This document shows, one piece after another, positions 8,229-18,020 of a stretch of 36,167 nt of DNA. The translations under genes and the position numbers were made by a program. The first letter of the stretch is position 1, and the number at the start of each line of letters is the position of its first letter. Under the pieces are notes generated by a model. That model was not told where the DNA came from, did no database searches, and worked only from the letters and a program-made list of their open reading frames with translations. Source of the DNA: Ilumatobacteraceae bacterium (GTDB lineage: Bacteria > Actinomycetota > Acidimicrobiia > Acidimicrobiales > Ilumatobacteraceae). The stretch covers positions 1 to 36,167 of the forward strand of contig JAFMJR010000010.1 in the NCBI GenBank assembly GCA_017853385.1, read 5' to 3'.

Positions 8229-9848
8229 ATGGCGACCTCAAAATCCTCTCCAACACCCGATCTCACACGCGCAGCCGAGGTCACCGACCTTGCTCGTCGA
8301 GTTGTAGGAAAAGGAGTTCGCACACTCGCAGAACAGGGCGGCCCAGAGGTTCACCAGGTACTGGCATACGACCTTGCGCACAGTGCTGCTGCAATTGAGA
8401 CGGCACGCTCGCTTATTGACTACGGCGGTAAGGGCACGACTGAAGCACTCATCACATGCGCATTCGTTGCAGACATGTTGCATGAAGTGAGCTCTCGCCT
8501 GCTCGGTCGTGAATCAATGTGGGGAGTTACACCGAACCCATTGGCGCAAGCTCATGACTTCATGACCACTTTCCGAGAGCCAGAGTTCTTGGCTTCACTC
8601 GCATCAGTACAAGGCCCTCGCCATCTTGAGGACGAATTTGAAATGGTGCAAGACACGTTCCGCAGTTTTGCAACGAAGGTGATTGCACCACATGCAGAAC
8701 ATGTTCACCGCCACAATGCCGATGTTCCAGAAGAAATTATTTCTGGATTGTCAGAACTTGGCGCGTTTGGTCTTTCCGTTCCTTCGGAATACGGCGGCTT
8801 CAGCGAAGGCGGCGATGGTGAATACATGGCCAACTGCATTGCGACTGAAGAGCTGTCGCGCGCATCGCTCGGAATTGGTGGCTCGCTAATTACGCGCCCA
8901 GAAATTCTTACTCGCGCATTGGTTAACGGCGGCACCGAAGCACAAAAGCAAGAGTGGCTGCCAAAACTTGCAACGGCAGAAGTAATGGCTGCAGTTGCAG
9001 TAACTGAACCTGACTACGGCAGCGACGTAGCCAATCTCACCACCATGGCGGTGAAAGGCAAAAACGAAGAAGGCGTTGAGGGCTACATCATCAATGGCGT
9101 AAAAACTTGGTGCACCTTTGCTGCCCGCGCAAACGTGTTGATGTTGCTTGCACGCACCGACCCAGATCGCAGCAAAACCCACCGTGGTCTCAGCTTGTTC
9201 ATTGTTCCTAAACCGCAAGGTGATGCACATGGCTTCATGTTCAAACAACCAGGTGGCGGAAAAATGGAAGGTCGACCAATTGACACCATTGGCTATCGCG
9301 GTATGCACAGTTACGAAATCGCGATCGAGAATTGGTTTGTTCCGGCAGACCACTTAATTGGTGAAGAATCTGGGCTTGGCAAAGGTTTCTATTACCAGAT
9401 GAGCGGTTTTGAAAACGGTCGACTGCAGACAGCTGCACGCGCAGTTGGCGTGATGCAAGCGTCGTACGAAGCAGCGTTTGAATACGCAAACAACCGCAAA
9501 GTGTTTGGCAACAACATTGCCGAATACCAACTCACACAAGTCAAGCTTGGACGAATGGCAGTAATTACTCAGGCCTCACGTCAATTCGCTTACACCGTCG
9601 CAAAATTGATGGGTAAAGGCGAGGGTCAAATGGAAGCCAGCATGGTGAAGGCATATGTTTGCAAAGCCGCCGAATGGGTTTCGCGCGAAGCGATGCAAAT
9701 TCATGGCGGTTTTGGTTACGCCGAGGAATACTCCGTCAGTCGCCTATTTGTTGATGCACGAGTGCTTTCAATTTTTGAAGGCGCAGACGAAACGCTGTGC
9801 CTCAAGGTGATTGCTCGACGAATGGTTGAAGAATCAACCGTTAAATAA
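8229..9848 (+). CDS. acyl-CoA dehydrogenase with N-terminal helical extension
   Basis: AVAVTEPDYGSDVANLTTMAVK, GFENGRLQTAARAVGVMQASYEAAFEYANNRKVFG, MQIHGGFGYAEEYSVSRLFVDARVLSIFEGADE. Confidence 0.92.
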   Translation: MATSKSSPTPDLTRAAEVTDLARRVVGKGVRTLAEQGGPEVHQVLAYDLAHSAAAIETARSLIDYGGKGTTEALITCAFVADMLHEVSSRLLGRESMWGVTPNPLAQAHDFMTTFREPEFLASLASVQGPRHLEDEFEMVQDTFRSFATKVIAPHAEHVHRHNADVPEEIISGLSELGAFGLSVPSEYGGFSEGGDGEYMANCIATEELSRASLGIGGSLITRPEILTRALVNGGTEAQKQEWLPKLATAEVMAAVAVTEPDYGSDVANLTTMAVKGKNEEGVEGYIINGVKTWCTFAARANVLMLLARTDPDRSKTHRGLSLFIVPKPQGDAHGFMFKQPGGGKMEGRPIDTIGYRGMHSYEIAIENWFVPADHLIGEESGLGKGFYYQMSGFENGRLQTAARAVGVMQASYEAAFEYANNRKVFGNNIAEYQLTQVKLGRMAVITQASRQFAYTVAKLMGKGEGQMEASMVKAYVCKAAEWVSREAMQIHGGFGYAEEYSVSRLFVDARVLSIFEGADETLCLKVIARRMVEESTVK

Positions 9849-10554
9849 ACGAGAGCAAATCGTGCAGCGAGCTAATGCGCTCGCAGTCATATTGCGCATG
9901 ATCGTTGTAAGGGTCTAACAGGATTGGGTGAATGCCCGCGTTACGTGCACCCTCAACATCGTTCACGTACGAGTCGCCAACATATGCGATGCGATCATTG
10001 CCAATTCCCTTGTCGTTCATAACAGCTAATGCATCACGGAAAATGCCGGCGTGAGGTTTTGCCGTGCCAATGACATGTGAATCGGTCACGATAAGCACGG
10101 GTACACCAGCACCAGTTCCCACTTGACAAATACACTGATTGGCCAGCGTTGCCTCTACCTGACCACTGGCATTCGAAACGATTCCGATTGGAAGTCCGTG
10201 TAAGTGCATTCGCCACAACGCTGCAGCTGATTCAAGAATTGGATAGCGCCATAAAAATGGTGAAAACATTTTGCGAAGTTGCTCACTTGCGCTTTGTGCT
10301 GATTGCCCCGAAAGTCCCGCAGCCTCTACATAGGCATCGCGGTAAGGGTCCCAACTGAATCCGTCAATGGTTTCTTTTTCCGAAGCACGCGCAACGCTGT
10401 CCAGTCTTTCCATCCCTGCGTAATGCGCACGCATGAGTCGCTCAATTGATCCGTCACCACCATGCGCGCGAACAATTGCGCCTAATGAGATTGGGTCTGG
10501 CAGTAAAAAGATGCCGCCAGCATCAAAGAGAATTGCGTCAAATCGCTTGGTCAC
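9841..10554 (-). CDS. HAD family hydrolase
   Basis: DAILFDAGGIFLLPDP, GIVSNASG, KPHAGIFRDAL, AYVGDSYVNDVEGARNAGIHPILLDP. Confidence 0.88.
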   Translation of the reverse strand: MTKRFDAILFDAGGIFLLPDPISLGAIVRAHGGDGSIERLMRAHYAGMERLDSVARASEKETIDGFSWDPYRDAYVEAAGLSGQSAQSASEQLRKMFSPFLWRYPILESAAALWRMHLHGLPIGIVSNASGQVEATLANQCICQVGTGAGVPVLIVTDSHVIGTAKPHAGIFRDALAVMNDKGIGNDRIAYVGDSYVNDVEGARNAGIHPILLDPYNDHAQYDCERISSLHDLLSFI

Positions 10555-11492
10555 GCTTGTGGTGAACGCTTGCGACCTGCACGCTCGCCGCGTGAGATGA
10601 ACTTCAATGCCATCTTGCGACTTGCCTCATCAATCATTTCGTTACCAAACATGACAGCACCCTTGCCTTCACCTTCGGTTGCTTCCTTGTAAGCATCAAT
10701 GATCGACCAAGCTTTATCAAACTGCTCTTGTGTTGGTGAAAACACGTCGTTCAAAACTGTCACTTGATCTGGATGCAACGCCCACTTGCCGTCGTAGCCG
10801 AGAATGCGTGAGCGCATGCTGTATTCACGAAGTGCTTCGCTATCACGAACATGCAAGAACGGCCCGTCAATAACCTGCAATCCGTTGGCGCGACCAGCCA
10901 TCAAGATCTTGTTGTATACGTAGTGGAAGTGATCTCCTGGGTATTCATCAATTTTCACGCCACCGGTAAGAACAGGCATTTCCATGCTTGCTGCAAAGTC
11001 TGCTGGACCAAAAATAATTGTTTCTAGTCGCGGACTTGCTGCGCAAATTTCTTCAACATTGATGAGGCCGCGTGCTGTTTCTATTTGCGCCTCAATTCCA
11101 ATGTGTCCGATTGGAAGGCCAGCCGAAATTTCAACTTGGCGTAGCAACATGTCGGTAGCAACAATCTGCGCCGCCGATTCGACTTTTGGCAACATAATCT
11201 CATCGAGGCGCTCGCCTGCATTGCCGACTACTTCAATGATGTCAAATGCTGTCCACTTTGTGCTCCAGTCATTGACACGAACACACAAAACTTTGTCGCC
11301 CCAGTCATTACCGCGAATTGCTGCTGCGATCTTTGCTCGTGAGGCTTCCTTTTCTTTTGGTGCAACTGCGTCTTCAAGATCTAAAAACACCATGTCGGCA
11401 GGAATGCCAGGCCCTTTGGCCAACATCTTTTCAGATGAGCCTGGAATTGAAAGACAGGAACGGCGTGGAAGATTGCGTGAGCGTGCAGACAT
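10551..11492 (-). CDS. HpcH/HpaI aldolase / citrate lyase beta-like CoA ester lyase
   Basis: RRSCLSIPGSSEKMLAKGPGIPADMVFLDLEDAVAPKEKEASR, IGIEAQIETARGLINVEEI, IIFGPADFAASM. Confidence 0.9.
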   Translation of the reverse strand: MSARSRNLPRRSCLSIPGSSEKMLAKGPGIPADMVFLDLEDAVAPKEKEASRAKIAAAIRGNDWGDKVLCVRVNDWSTKWTAFDIIEVVGNAGERLDEIMLPKVESAAQIVATDMLLRQVEISAGLPIGHIGIEAQIETARGLINVEEICAASPRLETIIFGPADFAASMEMPVLTGGVKIDEYPGDHFHYVYNKILMAGRANGLQVIDGPFLHVRDSEALREYSMRSRILGYDGKWALHPDQVTVLNDVFSPTQEQFDKAWSIIDAYKEATEGEGKGAVMFGNEMIDEASRKMALKFISRGERAGRKRSPQA

Positions 11493-11502
11493 GGCTTACA
11501 GG

Positions 11503-12303
11503 TTACATCGCACTTCGCACGAGCATCTCAGTCGTAGGGGCGCACTCCGCAACTACTGATGTGCTCGCAGAGGTTGTTCCCGTTGGCCCTACTACCGATT
11601 GCACCAATGTTCTTGGGACAATATCTACTTGCGAACCCCACGGGCGGTCTGCACTGACATTGCGGTCTTTCATTGCATTCCACAATTCTGCGGGCAAACG
11701 AGTACCACGACGTGCTGTGACAAGTGATGGTTTTTCCGCAACATAGGCAAGTGCTGCAGCTGCACGCGACCCTGAGCTCATTAAAAATTCATCAGGTCCA
11801 CATCCGAGTGCATCCAGCACCAACATGTCACACAAGTCAATTGCTATTGCTGCATGCTCGCTTGACACCACCTCTGCTTCAACATCTACACGTTCGAGTG
11901 CGTTCACCGCATTATCGGCCGACCCGAACGAATCAATCACCAATGCTTTGCAATCGCCACGTTGTACAAGTGCTTCAAGTGCTGTTGGGCTCCACCCAAC
12001 AATGCACAACACCTGTGCGTCACGCATTTGGTCCAGCAAATGATCTGTTGTGGCATCTTTTTCGATTTCAGCTTCAAGTTCGTATAAACGTTCAAAGGGA
12101 TCCATTGCTGAAAGCGCTTGAGCGCATAACCACCACAACGGCGCACATGTCGGATGCCGCTCCACAATGCGACGAGCCGCCAAAACCAAGCCCGCCGGCT
12201 CCATATGCAGTCCAAACAGAGCCTGCGCCGTCTCGCTCACCAGCGCAACTGGATCGGCGCCAGTGGCACGCGCCACATAGCGCAAATGCTCAATTGGGTG
12301 CAT
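11503..12303 (-). CDS. hypothetical protein, distant similarity to eIF2B-alpha/MtnA-like fold
   Basis: VIDSFGSADNAVNALERVDVEAEVVSSEHAAIAIDLCDMLVLDALGCGPDEFLMSSGSRAAAALAYVAEKPSLVTARRGTRLP follows the eIF2B-type order (ligand loop, D-x-VLVGAD-like strand, nKiGT-like loop). Confidence 0.5.
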   Translation of the reverse strand: MHPIEHLRYVARATGADPVALVSETAQALFGLHMEPAGLVLAARRIVERHPTCAPLWWLCAQALSAMDPFERLYELEAEIEKDATTDHLLDQMRDAQVLCIVGWSPTALEALVQRGDCKALVIDSFGSADNAVNALERVDVEAEVVSSEHAAIAIDLCDMLVLDALGCGPDEFLMSSGSRAAAALAYVAEKPSLVTARRGTRLPAELWNAMKDRNVSADRPWGSQVDIVPRTLVQSVVGPTGTTSASTSVVAECAPTTEMLVRSAM

Positions 12304-12344
12304 TGTTGAGACGCTAGTCCTCTAACTTGCTACCGTCTCATCCT

Positions 12345-12833
12345 GTGGCAAACGCACCTTCTCTCGATACCTCACTGAAACCCCTCAATGGCGAAGCCCG
12401 CCCCTTGCGCGAATGGCTGATGACTTTTCACCTCACTTCGATCGTGATTGACCCTTACACCAACGAGAGTGCCTGGATTTTGAAAACAGCCGAGCGCATC
12501 ATGCACCAGTTTGCAGGCGCGGCAACTCGAGTGAACTTCGTTGTGACCGCATCTGAAGCTGACACCAAGAAGTTTCTCGGACCACTAGCCGATCGTTTTC
12601 TCACTTTTGCCGACCCAGACCGCGTGCTTGTTAAGCAGCTTGGACTCACCGAACTTCCTGCGTTTGTTTTCATTCAGTCTGATGGAACTGTTCCACAGAG
12701 TGCGGAAGGTTGGAGCCCTGCATCGTGGCGAAAAGTGTCGGATTACATCGCTGACACCGTGAAATGGTCTCGCCCATTAATTCCTGCAGCTGGTGATCCG
12801 GGTACCTTTAAGGGCTCACCGGCACTCGTGTAA
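12345..12833 (+). CDS. thioredoxin-fold-like protein lacking the CxxC motif
   Basis: GTG start; [52 protein letters not shown] (cis-Pro-like LPAFVFI) with no cysteines. Stop codon TAATG overlaps the fumarase start. Confidence 0.6.
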   Translation: MANAPSLDTSLKPLNGEARPLREWLMTFHLTSIVIDPYTNESAWILKTAERIMHQFAGAATRVNFVVTASEADTKKFLGPLADRFLTFADPDRVLVKQLGLTELPAFVFIQSDGTVPQSAEGWSPASWRKVSDYIADTVKWSRPLIPAAGDPGTFKGSPALV

Positions 12834-14491
12834 TGGCTACACCTTCGCCTGCGCCTTTCGAATTTTCTGAACTGCTCCCACTCGGTGCAGACACCACTCA
12901 ATACAGATTTCTTGGTAACGAAGGTGTCTCTACTTTCGAAACCAGCGAAGGAACATTTCTCAAAGTAGATCCTTCCGCAATCACTTTGCTCACGGAACAT
13001 GCGATGCGAGATATTGCTCACTTGCTCCGACCAAGCCATTTGCAACAACTTGCCAACATCATGGTTGATCCTGAGGCAAGTGATAACGATCGATTCGTTG
13101 CGCTCGACCTGTTGAAGAATGCGAGCATTGCAGCTGGCGGAGTGCTTCCTATGTGTCAAGACACCGGAACCGCAATCGTGAAAGGCAAGAAAGGCCAGTT
13201 TGTGTTTACTGGCGGCGGCGATGAAGAGGCAATTTCGCGCGGCGTGTACAACACCTACCTCACGAGCAACTTGCGTTACAGCCAGCTCGCTCCCCTGTCG
13301 ATGTACGAAGAAGTAAACACCAACACCAACTTGCCTGCGGAAATCAAAATCTCTGCAGTAGATGGTGATGAATACAAGTTCTTGTTTATGGCTAAAGGTG
13401 GCGGGTCGGCAAACAAGAGTTACTTATTTCAAGAAACAAAAGCCTTGCTCAATGAGAAATCTCTGTTGCCTTGGGCTTTTGAAAAAATGAAAACCCTTGG
13501 CACTGCTGCGTGCCCTCCGTATCACTTAGCAATTGTGATTGGTGGAACATCTGCTGAATATGCAGTAGAGACAGCAAAGCTTGCCAGCGCCCATTACCTC
13601 GATTCGCTACCAACATCTGGCAGCAAACTCGGTCATGCATTCAGAGATCTTGAGCTCGAACAAAAAATGCTCACGCTTTCACAACAAACCGGTATCGGTG
13701 CTCAGTTTGGTGGCAAATACTTCTGCCACGACGTGCGAGTTATTCGCTTGCCGCGACACGGAGCAAGTTGCCCAGTTGCTATGGCCGTAAGTTGCAGCGC
13801 AGATCGACAAGCCCTCGGAAAGATCAACAGCAAAGGCATTTTCCTCGAAGAGCTAGAAACCGACCCTGCACGCTTTCTTCCCGAGATCACCGAGGAGCAT
13901 TTGACGACCGAAGTGGTTTCTATAGATCTCAATTTGCCGATGGCGGAAATTCGCGACACATTGTCGAAATACCCTGTGAAGACACGCGTCATGCTTACGG
14001 GCCCAATGGTGGTTGCACGAGACATTGCTCACGCAAAGATCAAAGAACGACTTGACGCTGGTCAGGGCCTTCCTCAATACATGAAAGATCACTGCGTGTA
14101 TTACGCGGGCCCTGCAAAGACTCCAGAAGGATTCGCATCAGGTTCGTTTGGTCCAACCACTGCCGGTCGCATGGATAGCTACGTTGCCGACTTCCAAGCT
14201 GCTGGTGGCAGTTTCGTCATGTTGGCCAAGGGCAATCGTTCGCGGCAAGTTACCGATGCCTGCAATACCTACGGTGGTTTTTACCTTGGCTCAATTGGTG
14301 GACCAGCTGCTCGCTTGGCTCAAGACTGCATCACCAAAGTTGAAGTGTTGGAGTATGCAGAGCTTGGCATGGAAGCGGTGTGGAAAATTGAAGTGCAAGA
14401 TTTCCCTGCCTTCATCGTGGTGGATGACAAAGGCAATGACTTCTTTGATGCAATTAACGCCAACACTGGCGTCAAGTTAACTATTCGCTAA
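12833..14491 (+). CDS. class I (Fe-S) fumarate hydratase
   Basis: [90 protein letters not shown]. Confidence 0.93.
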   Translation: MATPSPAPFEFSELLPLGADTTQYRFLGNEGVSTFETSEGTFLKVDPSAITLLTEHAMRDIAHLLRPSHLQQLANIMVDPEASDNDRFVALDLLKNASIAAGGVLPMCQDTGTAIVKGKKGQFVFTGGGDEEAISRGVYNTYLTSNLRYSQLAPLSMYEEVNTNTNLPAEIKISAVDGDEYKFLFMAKGGGSANKSYLFQETKALLNEKSLLPWAFEKMKTLGTAACPPYHLAIVIGGTSAEYAVETAKLASAHYLDSLPTSGSKLGHAFRDLELEQKMLTLSQQTGIGAQFGGKYFCHDVRVIRLPRHGASCPVAMAVSCSADRQALGKINSKGIFLEELETDPARFLPEITEEHLTTEVVSIDLNLPMAEIRDTLSKYPVKTRVMLTGPMVVARDIAHAKIKERLDAGQGLPQYMKDHCVYYAGPAKTPEGFASGSFGPTTAGRMDSYVADFQAAGGSFVMLAKGNRSRQVTDACNTYGGFYLGSIGGPAARLAQDCITKVEVLEYAELGMEAVWKIEVQDFPAFIVVDDKGNDFFDAINANTGVKLTIR

Positions 14492-14498
14492 TTGCGCG

Positions 14499-15419
14499 TT
14501 ATCGCTTGAGCAGCGACTTCAGCATTTCACGAGTGTCGTGTTGCTCATCTGGTGTTGCACCAAACTCCACACCACCAAAATCGGTCACGCCAACTTCTTG
14601 CAATGCAGCAACTTTGTCGAACACCTCGCTTGCTGAACCAATGATCGCCACGTCGGCAGGACCAGCAGCACCTTCGTGATCAAGCATTGCGCGATAGCTC
14701 GGTAATTGTCCATACACCGCAAACACTTGTGCTGCGCGAGCGCGAGCGCCTTCAACATCTTTTGTTACACACACTGGTAGCGCAGCAATCACTCGAGGCT
14801 TTGGCTTGCCCAACTTCTCTGCCGCTTCAGTAATTGTTGGAACAGTCAATGTTCGCAGTGTCTCTGGACCGGTGCACCATGTCAGCGTTCCCTGAGTCAT
14901 AGCTGCTGCCAAACGCAGCATTTGTGGTCCGAGTGCAGCAATCACCACGTCGCAACTCTGCGGTTTACCAATGGTGAGTTCTGCATGCGTTGTCAAAGTC
15001 TCTCCAGCAAATGAGACCTTTTGGTCATGAATCAGTGGCATCAAAATGGAGAGGTATTCCTTCATGTGGCGCAATGGCTTGTCAAAGGAAAGATTCAACA
15101 TTCCTTCAATAACCACTTGGTGGCTCAAACCAATACCCAGGCACAAACGACCGCCACTTGCTTGATTTGCAGTTAACGCTTGTTGCGCCAACATCATCGG
15201 GTGGCGTGGGTATGTAGGAATGACGCTTGTTCCAAGTTCAATTCGAGGAACTTCATGGCCAACAACAGACAAGGTGCTTAGTGCGTCTAACCCGAAAATC
15301 TGCGATTGCCAATACGAAGCAAAGCCGTCGCGCTCTGCTGCCTTTGCTTCTGCCAGCACACCATCAACAGTGCTGTCGTTATTTGATCCAAAAATACCTA
15401 TGTTCATGCGGTTGGTCAT
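14499..15419 (-). CDS. LLM class flavin-dependent oxidoreductase (F420-dependent type)
   Basis: MNIGIFGSNNDSTVDGVLAEAKAAERDGFASYWQSQIFGLDALSTLSVVG...ELGTSVIPTYPRHPMMLAQQALT. Confidence 0.85.
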   Translation of the reverse strand: MTNRMNIGIFGSNNDSTVDGVLAEAKAAERDGFASYWQSQIFGLDALSTLSVVGHEVPRIELGTSVIPTYPRHPMMLAQQALTANQASGGRLCLGIGLSHQVVIEGMLNLSFDKPLRHMKEYLSILMPLIHDQKVSFAGETLTTHAELTIGKPQSCDVVIAALGPQMLRLAAAMTQGTLTWCTGPETLRTLTVPTITEAAEKLGKPKPRVIAALPVCVTKDVEGARARAAQVFAVYGQLPSYRAMLDHEGAAGPADVAIIGSASEVFDKVAALQEVGVTDFGGVEFGATPDEQHDTREMLKSLLKR

Positions 15420-16264
15420 GGAACAACCGTAGTTGCTCCTGCCCCACCCGCTGCATCTGTTGTGATCGTTTCCTCAGGAATTGTTGTCGGCATTGCATCA
15501 AGAACTTTTGAGTCATTTTCAAAGACCGAAGGGAGGCACTTTCCATTTGTCCGATCACGTGCAAATTCAAGTGAGCGAGCAACTGCGGTCGCAAACACTG
15601 CTCGACCATCTGCAGTCAAATGCACGCCATCTGTTCCAATTAAACCGTTATTACGTGCAACTGCTGCCCAGTCAAGAACCGTCACGTTGCCGTACTCGCT
15701 AGCGACACGCTTGATGATTTCATTGATTTGCAGTTGCTTCGGACGAAACTCGGCTGTGGTTAACACCACAAACGGGTTCTCCGACAGCACGTCAAACATT
15801 TCGCGGAGCTTTTGCTCATAAGCCGTCATGTTGTCGTCGTTGTTGGTACCAAGAAACACCACTGCAGTGTCCCAACCTTCTTCCCACCTACGACCCAGCA
15901 CTTTGGCGCCAAAACCAATGAATTCTCCAGCTTGAGCCTCGACAGCAACCTGCCATCCAAGTTTGGTGAGCGTGTTGCACATTTCATTTCCATAGCGGCT
16001 CGACGTTGAAGCCATAATCGAATCGCCAATCATCAGCACGCGATTACCTTCAATTTGTGGCCCAATCATTTTCCCAATGAGTTCAGGGAACGTGAGATCT
16101 ACCCCGTCTGGCAAGGTGATGAGCGTATTGAAGTCGCCACCTGGAATGCGTCCAACTCCACTGAGATACTCGCTTCGGTTGACAACAAAACGGTAAGCAC
16201 CAAACGAAACAACAATTACAAGCGAAGCAGCTATGACTCCAAGGAAAAAAGAATTGCGACGCAT
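15416..16264 (-). CDS. SGNH/GDSL hydrolase family protein, membrane-anchored
   Basis: N-terminal TM; RVLMIGDSIMASTSSRYG, FLGTNND, DGVHLTADGRAVFA. Confidence 0.8.
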   Translation of the reverse strand: MRRNSFFLGVIAASLVIVVSFGAYRFVVNRSEYLSGVGRIPGGDFNTLITLPDGVDLTFPELIGKMIGPQIEGNRVLMIGDSIMASTSSRYGNEMCNTLTKLGWQVAVEAQAGEFIGFGAKVLGRRWEEGWDTAVVFLGTNNDDNMTAYEQKLREMFDVLSENPFVVLTTAEFRPKQLQINEIIKRVASEYGNVTVLDWAAVARNNGLIGTDGVHLTADGRAVFATAVARSLEFARDRTNGKCLPSVFENDSKVLDAMPTTIPEETITTDAAGGAGATTVVP

Positions 16265-16684
16265 TTACTTGTTGCGTTGCTCGCGTAATTCATTGCGAAT
16301 TGAAGCAAGGAGTTCGTTCGTAGTTTCCTCCTGCTTTGCACTGCGAAACCTGCCATAAGCCTTAATGACGAAAAACATCACGGTGCTGACCATCAAAAAG
16401 TTCAATACCGCCGTCAGTAATCCACCAACAGGAATAAAACTTCCATTCAACGTGACGCCTTTGTCATTGAAATTTGGTCGGTTGCCGCCGAACACTGCTC
16501 CAACAAGACCCCCAAGAATTCCTTGATTGTCTTTTCCATCACCTGCAACGGCATCAATAACCGTCTTGAAAGTTGCACCCATAACAAAGGCAACAGCCAC
16601 ATCAACAACGCTCCCGCGATTGATAAAGGCTTTAAATTCATGGACAATTCCACTTGTCTTGAGGGGTTTAGACATGTCTTTCAC
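16265..16684 (-). CDS. mscL: large-conductance mechanosensitive channel
   Basis: HEFKAFINRGSVVDVAVAFVMGATFKTVIDAV, GSFIPVGGLLTAVLNFLMVSTVMFFVIKAYG. Confidence 0.92.
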   Translation of the reverse strand: MKDMSKPLKTSGIVHEFKAFINRGSVVDVAVAFVMGATFKTVIDAVAGDGKDNQGILGGLVGAVFGGNRPNFNDKGVTLNGSFIPVGGLLTAVLNFLMVSTVMFFVIKAYGRFRSAKQEETTNELLASIRNELREQRNK

Positions 16685-16704
16685 AGTAGTTGCCTAATCG
16701 ATTT

Positions 16705-17985
16705 CTATGCGGGGTTCTCGCTGGTATCTAAGTCGCTGAATTGATCTATATCACGCAGTGCAGGGAAACCCATCCACCACACACCAACAATTGCCACAGT
16801 TGCTATTCCTCCGCCAATTACTGCAGCAGGCGTGCCAAATGCTTGAGCGGCCAAACCGGACTCGAATGATCCAAGTTCATTAGTTGCACCAATGAACACA
16901 TTTTCTACTGCAGAAACGCGACCACGTTTTTCATCAGGGGTAACCAACGGAACGATTGATCCTCGTACAAAAACACTGACCATGTCGGCTGCGCTCAACA
17001 CAATCATGGCAATGAATGCAACGGTGTATGAATGGGTATCACCAAGCACAATTGTTCCCAGTCCAAAAACGCCAACTGCAATCAGAAGTGAGCGACCTAC
17101 ATTTCGACGAAGAGGGCGAATAGCAAGAAAAGCTGCCATAGAAGCAGCGCCAATTCCACCAGCAGCGCGTAGCCACCCATACTTCACGTCACCGACATTG
17201 AGTTGCTCTTCAGCAATTACTGGTAAAAGCGCAACTGCTCCACCGAACAACACAGCGAATAAATCAAGAGAAATTGCAGCAAGCAAAATTGGAGTGCGAC
17301 GAATAAATCGCAATCCTTCCATTGCTGAGTGCAATGTCACTTTTTCATCAGGATCTCGCGGTGCAGGCTCACGCAAATACTGAACGCGCAAAATTCCAAC
17401 AATTCCAATCACGATCAGCACCGAGGTAGTTGCATATGCGATCCACGGGTCTGCGCTGTACAGGAAGCCCGAAGCCGCTGGCCCAAGAATCATTGCCGAA
17501 GTCCAAACAGCAGAACTCATGGCAACGATTGGAGGCAAGCCGCCATCTGGAGCGATCATGGGGTAGATCGAGCGTGTTGCAGGCGAGAGAAAAGCGCGGC
17601 TCGTTCCAAACAAGATGCCAATTGCAAAAAATGGCCATACCGCAGGATTTTCGTCACCGCGAATTGCAATTGAATACGCCACAAGAGTGAGAGCGCACCC
17701 AAGCTCGCCTGCTAGTGACAAGGCAGCAACATATTTGCGATTAAATCGGTCTGCAACGCTTCCGCTCACAAATACCAACAACGCAATTGGTGCAAATTCG
17801 GCAAGGCCGAGCCATCCAATATCTAGCGAGCGCCCTGTGATGTCGAAAATATGCTTGCCAAGCGTTGCTGCCTGCAACATCACGCCTACATAAAAGGCAA
17901 AGCTCGAAGTGAGCATGCGACGCACCGATGAAGATTTCAATACGTCCCGCGCAGTAAGTTGCGGGGTGGCTTCAGAACTACTCAC
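16705..17985 (-). CDS. MFS transporter
   Basis: About 12 hydrophobic segments; SGSVADRFNRKYVAALSLAGELG, KRGRVSAVENVFIGATNELGSFESGL (EntS/DitE-like). Confidence 0.88.
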   Translation of the reverse strand: MSSSEATPQLTARDVLKSSSVRRMLTSSFAFYVGVMLQAATLGKHIFDITGRSLDIGWLGLAEFAPIALLVFVSGSVADRFNRKYVAALSLAGELGCALTLVAYSIAIRGDENPAVWPFFAIGILFGTSRAFLSPATRSIYPMIAPDGGLPPIVAMSSAVWTSAMILGPAASGFLYSADPWIAYATTSVLIVIGIVGILRVQYLREPAPRDPDEKVTLHSAMEGLRFIRRTPILLAAISLDLFAVLFGGAVALLPVIAEEQLNVGDVKYGWLRAAGGIGAASMAAFLAIRPLRRNVGRSLLIAVGVFGLGTIVLGDTHSYTVAFIAMIVLSAADMVSVFVRGSIVPLVTPDEKRGRVSAVENVFIGATNELGSFESGLAAQAFGTPAAVIGGGIATVAIVGVWWMGFPALRDIDQFSDLDTSENPA

Positions 17986-18020
17986 AGACCGTAAACCCTA
18001 ACCAACCGGAAGGAAATGCC

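Noticed and set aside
10984-11559. 191-aa plus-strand ORF
   Set aside because: Antisense to the CitE-like lyase; no motifs.
11724-12317. 197-aa plus-strand ORF
   Set aside because: Antisense to the 266-aa minus gene; His/Pro/Gln-rich, typical of a shadow frame.
16892-17383. 163-aa plus-strand ORF
   Set aside because: Antisense to the MFS transporter; no recognisable domain.
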